DNA from: Calditrichota bacterium
GTDB lineage: Bacteria; Calditrichota; Calditrichia; Calditrichales; Calditrichaceae
DNA: 9,029 bases
Direction of reading: 5' to 3'
NCBI GenBank assembly: GCA_024278715.1
Contig: JAJRSN010000294.1
Span: forward strand, 1 to 9,029
The notes beneath the pieces were generated by a model. It was not told the origin of the DNA, did no database searches, and was given only the letters and a program-made list of their open reading frames with translations. Each line of letters starts with the position of its first letter. Position 1 is the first letter of the stretch. Both the position numbers and the translations under genes were made by a program. This document shows, in pieces, positions 6,486 through 9,029 of this stretch.

Positions 6486-7407
6486 TATCAGAAAGAATAT
6501 TTTTGCGTTCATTCTGTTTTTTATTTTTGTTTGGGCTGGCTGTCGGCAACAGCCAGCCTTGAACAATAAAGGCGAAAAAATAAGGAGAATTATCTCGCTT
6601 TCGCCGCATATTACGGAAATTCTTTACGCTTTAAATCAGCAGGACAAAATTGTCGGCGTAACCGATTTTTGTCAATTTCCGCCCGAAGCCAAGCGCAAAG
6701 AAAGCATCGGCGGATTTTTAAACCCTAATCTGGAAAAAATAGTGATGCTCGAACCGGATGTGTTGATTGGGGTTCCGTCTCATGCCGATCTTGCAGCCAA
6801 GTTAACTTCGAGAAATTTGAAAATGGTGCTCCTGCCCAACGATCAACTGAAGGACGTTTTTTTTGCCATCGACTCGCTGGGCAAGCTGCTCGATTGTCAG
6901 GCGCAGGCTCGAGCGCTTGTAAAAACAATTAAAGACAGCCTGAACCTATACCGGGAAAAAGCGGCGGGTATTTTGTCTTACAAACCGTCGGCTGTAATGG
7001 TCATCGGCAGAGATGCGGGATCGACCGGGCACATTACCGTGGTTGGTGCGCACACGTTTCTGGATTCCGTCTGGACGATGATGGGCGGAAAAAACGCGTT
7101 TTCCGATCTTCCGGCGCCTTACGCTCAAATCAACAGGGAATCGTTTTTGCTTAAACAGCCGGATATTATTATTGAATTTAAATACAACCAAGCCTGGGAT
7201 GCGCAAAAGGACGCACGCAATAAGAAGGAGTGGAAAAATTTGCTTCGGACTCCGGCGGTTAAAAACGGGGATATTTATGTTTTAACCGGCAGTTACACGC
7301 TTATTCCGGGACCGCGGGTTTACAAATTGGCGGGGGATTTTTATCGGATATTGCTCGAGTATTCCAAAAAGAGAAGGGCGGAAGCCAGGGTGACAGGTGA
7401 CAAGTAA
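6478..7407 (+). CDS. btuF: BtuF-like cobalamin-binding lipoprotein of an ABC transporter
   Basis: With the ATG at 6478 the protein has 309 residues; a TTG two codons upstream is possible but less likely. A lipoprotein signal (NNIRKNIFAFILFFIFVWAGC) ends at Cys22. The rest is a class III periplasmic binding protein of the BtuF/FhuD type: RIISLSPHITEILYAL (37-52), IVGVTDFCQFPPEAKR (58-73), SIGGFLNPNLEKIVMLEPDV (76-95), then a long linking helix and a second lobe with a typical VKNGDIYVLTGSYTLIPGPR ending. It would deliver B12 from the outer membrane to an inner-membrane BtuCD pump. The start overlaps the btuG stop (ATGAATAA), a sign of coupled translation. A Fe-siderophore ligand is excluded only by context. 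The last codons (RVTGDK) are formed by the GTGAC repeat tract that fills the following spacer, so the original C-terminus may have been replaced. BtuC and BtuD are not in the window. Confidence 0.88.
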   Translation: MNNIRKNIFAFILFFIFVWAGCRQQPALNNKGEKIRRIISLSPHITEILYALNQQDKIVGVTDFCQFPPEAKRKESIGGFLNPNLEKIVMLEPDVLIGVPSHADLAAKLTSRNLKMVLLPNDQLKDVFFAIDSLGKLLDCQAQARALVKTIKDSLNLYREKAAGILSYKPSAVMVIGRDAGSTGHITVVGAHTFLDSVWTMMGGKNAFSDLPAPYAQINRESFLLKQPDIIIEFKYNQAWDAQKDARNKKEWKNLLRTPAVKNGDIYVLTGSYTLIPGPRVYKLAGDFYRILLEYSKKRRAEARVTGDK

Positions 7408-7650
7408 CAAAGACGTAACGCGTGATGCGTAATGAGTGATGAGTGATGAGTGACAAAGTGACAAAGTGACAGAGTAACGAGTGACGAGTAAAATTTAAGA
7501 TTAAAGTTCTTTCAAGATTAAAGATAAAAGCGACAAGTGACTGAGTTGCAGGTTCCAGGTTGCAAGTAAAATTAAAGATAAAAGTCCTTTAAAGATTAAA
7601 GATAAAAGCGACAAGTGATATAGTAACGAGTGACAAGTGACGAGTTGGCT
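7389..7650 (+). repeat. Degenerate GTRAY repeat tract
   Basis: From the last codons of btuF onward the plus strand is built of GTGAC, GTAAC, GTGAT and GTAAT pentamers, mostly 7-8 bases apart (for example GAGTGATGAGTGATGAGTGA at 7434-7453). About thirteen occur between 7389 and 7485 and a few more up to 7645. They are biased to one strand, are not identical enough for a simple tandem repeat, and have no CRISPR-like regularity. A block of AAGATTAAAGATAAAAG-type sequence interrupts them. Function unknown. Confidence 0.75.
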
Positions 7651-7853
7651 TATGGCAATTCATAAATCAAAAGTCGTAAATCCGAAATACGAAACAAATT
7701 TAAATGTCAAAAATTCAAAGCAATAGATTGTTGCAATATGTTAAAAATAGTAATGAGTAACAAAATGCCATTTTTCTTGAAACGCAACACTGCCTGTTAA
7801 ATTGCCTATTTAAACTTTCAAGCGATTGGAGAGATAACTCATTACGCATTACG
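7421..7853. repeat. Imperfect inverted repeat enclosing most of the spacer
   Basis: CGTGATGCGTAATGAGT at 7421-7437 matches the reverse complement of 7837-7853 (CGTAATGCGTAATGAGT) at 16 of 17 bases, enclosing 433 bases without a gene. No target-site duplication is evident next to the arms. Both arms are made of the GTRAY family pentamers, so the match may simply reflect low complexity and not a mobile element end. Confidence 0.45.
7514..7618 (+). repeat. Pair of identical 27-base direct repeats
   Basis: The 27 bases at 7514-7540 recur without mismatch at 7592-7618, with copies starting 78 bases apart. The unit begins AAGATTAAAGATAAAAG and ends CGACAAGTGA. The bases before each copy (AAAGTTCTTTC and AAAGTCCTTTA) are also similar, so the true duplicated block is longer and has diverged at its left side. 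Only two copies exist here, so it is not a CRISPR array. Confidence 0.85.
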
Positions 7854-7953
7854 ATGATCGGAGAAGCCCGCTTAACCCTTATACCCTTAACGCTTAACGA
7901 AAAGACTTTTCCAACTGAACGGTATTGAATGATAGGGATTACGTTTTAAGTAT

Positions 7954-7992
7954 AAAAACGGGGGGAACGTTTGAATTATTTAACATTCCCCC
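7954..7992 (-). terminator. Rho-independent terminator of the T9SS-substrate gene
   Basis: GGGGGAACGTT (7961-7971) pairs with AACATTCCCCC (7982-7992), giving ten pairs and one C-A mismatch around a 10-base loop. On the minus strand the stem is followed by CG and then TTTTT (7958-7954). It lies ten bases after the stop codon of the minus-strand gene. A short TTT on the other side could also give weak termination for plus-strand transcripts from btuF. Confidence 0.85.
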
Positions 7993-8002
7993 TTTAAATA
8001 GC

Positions 8003-9029
8003 CTATCGGACTAATATCATCTTCTTTGAAATAGAAATTCCGTTACCTGTTATTAATCTGTAAATGTAAACGCCGCTGGCTAAGTTGCGTCCGTCAAAAA
8101 CAACATGGTAACGCCCTGGGGATTTGTATCCGTTGACCAGATTCGCCACTTCGTTACCGTTTAAATCGTAAACCGTTAAATTAACGTTTGCGTCCTGTGG
8201 AAGATCAAACACAATCTGCGTTGTCGGGTTAAACGGATTCGGAAAGTTCTGGCTTAAATTGAAATTCTTCGGAATGAACGGTTTATCTGACGCCGTTTGC
8301 CCGCTTTTGGCTAAAGCGCCGGAAGCATTTTCCGGAACAATATTGATCACGTAAGGTTCTTGTTCCGGAAATTCAATTTGCACATAACCCACCATTGGTT
8401 TTCCCGGATCAAAATTAACTGTGCGCTCAAGCGTATTCTTACCGTCATTGCCGTCGATTTCAACTTCATCTATCAAATATCTTTGATCGCCGCTGACGAA
8501 CCAAAAAGAGAGCAGCTTCTTTTCCTCTTTAGTCGTTTTGGAATTCAGATCAATTTGATAACCGAATGAAACTTCACCGTCTATTTTTAGCGGTTCGGTT
8601 TTTAGGGTATCGCCAAAATTAAGAGACTTACCATCGCAGGTAAAGGTTTTCAAATCCGCCGTTAGATAAGCGCTGTCTTCCTGCAACGGGTAGTAAAAAC
8701 GTTTAAAGGCTTCCACCTCGGCAAGAGTGTTTTTACTCAAATAAGATTGCAGGTTCTCCGATTTCAATAAATACGGCGCGGAAGTGTAGGTTGTCCAAAC
8801 AGTACCGGTTGACTTATCGGTACAAATACTCGGATATTTTCCGCTGCCGTAATTATGGGAATACCAACTACTGCCGGAACTGCGTTTGCGCATAATATCT
8901 CCCTGATCTTCGTAAAACACTGTAACGTAATTATTGCTGTTGTCAAAACTAATACTGGCATTGCCAATGGCATCACTTTCAATGACAAAACCTAACGAAT
9001 AGGCGTTACCCACAGCCGTAGCGCTGGCG
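8003..9029 (-). CDS. Secreted protein with C-terminal type IX secretion sorting domain (N-terminus outside window)
   Basis: The frame is open to the right edge, so the gene is incomplete; a GTG at 9013 is not a credible start because coding sequence continues upstream (ASATAVGNAYS). The visible 341 residues show three parts. The first is a propeller-like segment with Asp/Trp-rich repeat texture (SFDNSNNYVTVFYEDQGD and YPSICTDKSTGTVWTTYTSA), like BNR or sialidase-type blades. A middle beta-rich region (about 8260-8700) matches no family I recognise. The C-terminal sorting domain of about 80 residues begins NLSQNFPNPFNPTTQIVFDL and continues through VYDLNGNEVANLV and ASGVYIYRL to KKMILVR. Such tails direct proteins through the type IX secretion system to the cell surface or medium, where the tail is usually removed. 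The catalytic or binding role is unknown. The gene converges with btuF and has its own terminator, so it is not part of the B12 operon. Confidence 0.88.
   Translation of the reverse strand, partial: ASATAVGNAYSLGFVIESDAIGNASISFDNSNNYVTVFYEDQGDIMRKRSSGSSWYSHNYGSGKYPSICTDKSTGTVWTTYTSAPYLLKSENLQSYLSKNTLAEVEAFKRFYYPLQEDSAYLTADLKTFTCDGKSLNFGDTLKTEPLKIDGEVSFGYQIDLNSKTTKEEKKLLSFWFVSGDQRYLIDEVEIDGNDGKNTLERTVNFDPGKPMVGYVQIEFPEQEPYVINIVPENASGALAKSGQTASDKPFIPKNFNLSQNFPNPFNPTTQIVFDLPQDANVNLTVYDLNGNEVANLVNGYKSPGRYHVVFDGRNLASGVYIYRLITGNGISISKKMILVR

Larger units (their letters stand above)
7408..8002. other. Gene-poor spacer between btuF and the T9SS-substrate gene
   Basis: About 595 bases hold no convincing gene. 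From left to right they contain the GTRAY tract (to about 7650), an A-rich stretch of AAATC/CGAAAT-like words (about 7660-7720), a less repetitive part (7720-7830), a reversed GTRAY segment (7837-7853), a CTTAACCCTTATACCCTTAA-type segment (7870-7898), and a terminator (7954-7992). The only ATG frames are very short and read through the repeats. No clear intrinsic terminator for the btuBGF operon was found. Confidence 0.7.

Noticed and set aside
7389..7650. CRISPR array
   Set aside because: Repeat units are 5-8 bases or a single 27-base pair with unequal context; there are no regular spacers and no cas genes.
7652..7726. 24-codon frame in the spacer (MAIHKSKVVNPK...)
   Set aside because: Short, without a ribosome site, and made of A-rich repeat-like words; most likely chance.

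Overview
The window looks like a moderate-GC genome of the FCB superphylum, most likely Calditrichota (Caldithrix-like) or a related lineage. The evidence is a type IX secretion sorting tail of the 'NFPNPFNPTT ... ASGVYIYRL ... KKMILVR' kind at the right edge, a Bacteroidota-style BtuB/BtuG-like outer-membrane vitamin B12 uptake pair, and a long degenerate repeat-filled spacer. No rRNA or conserved marker gene is present, so the assignment rests on these traits alone.

Left part (1-2739, minus strand): a compact operon reading right to left. It encodes a GntR-type regulator with a LacI-like sensor domain, then MtaB (methanol:corrinoid methyltransferase, with its three zinc ligands apparently intact), then the start of an MtaC-like corrinoid protein cut off by the window edge. 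The gaps are 17 and 26 bases. MtaB moves the methyl group of methanol onto the cobalt of the corrinoid carried by MtaC. A near-perfect 17-base palindrome just upstream of the regulator overlaps a candidate -10 box and looks like an autoregulatory operator.

Centre (2740-3238): a divergent control region. Reading rightward it holds a candidate sigma70-type promoter and then a well-formed cobalamin riboswitch. The aptamer shows a P1 closing stem, the conserved core, the B12 box, and a P13 hairpin whose loop is complementary to L5. It is followed by a 36-codon leader ORF that starts inside P13 and by a hairpin just ahead of the next gene.

Right part (3239-7407, plus strand): a B12 uptake operon. 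It encodes a BtuB-like TonB-dependent receptor, a BtuG-like beta-propeller lipoprotein preceded by a very strong ribosome binding site, and a BtuF-like binding lipoprotein that overlaps BtuG by 8 bases. No permease or ATPase (BtuC, BtuD) is present here. The two operons fit together: the left one needs a corrinoid cofactor and the right one imports it under B12 control.

Spacer and edge (7408-9029): about 595 bases without a convincing gene, filled with degenerate GTRAY repeats, a 27-base direct repeat and a distant inverted repeat. The repeat sequence forms the last codons of btuF. A rho-independent terminator then serves a minus-strand gene, truncated at its N-terminus by the window edge, for a secreted protein with a type IX sorting domain.
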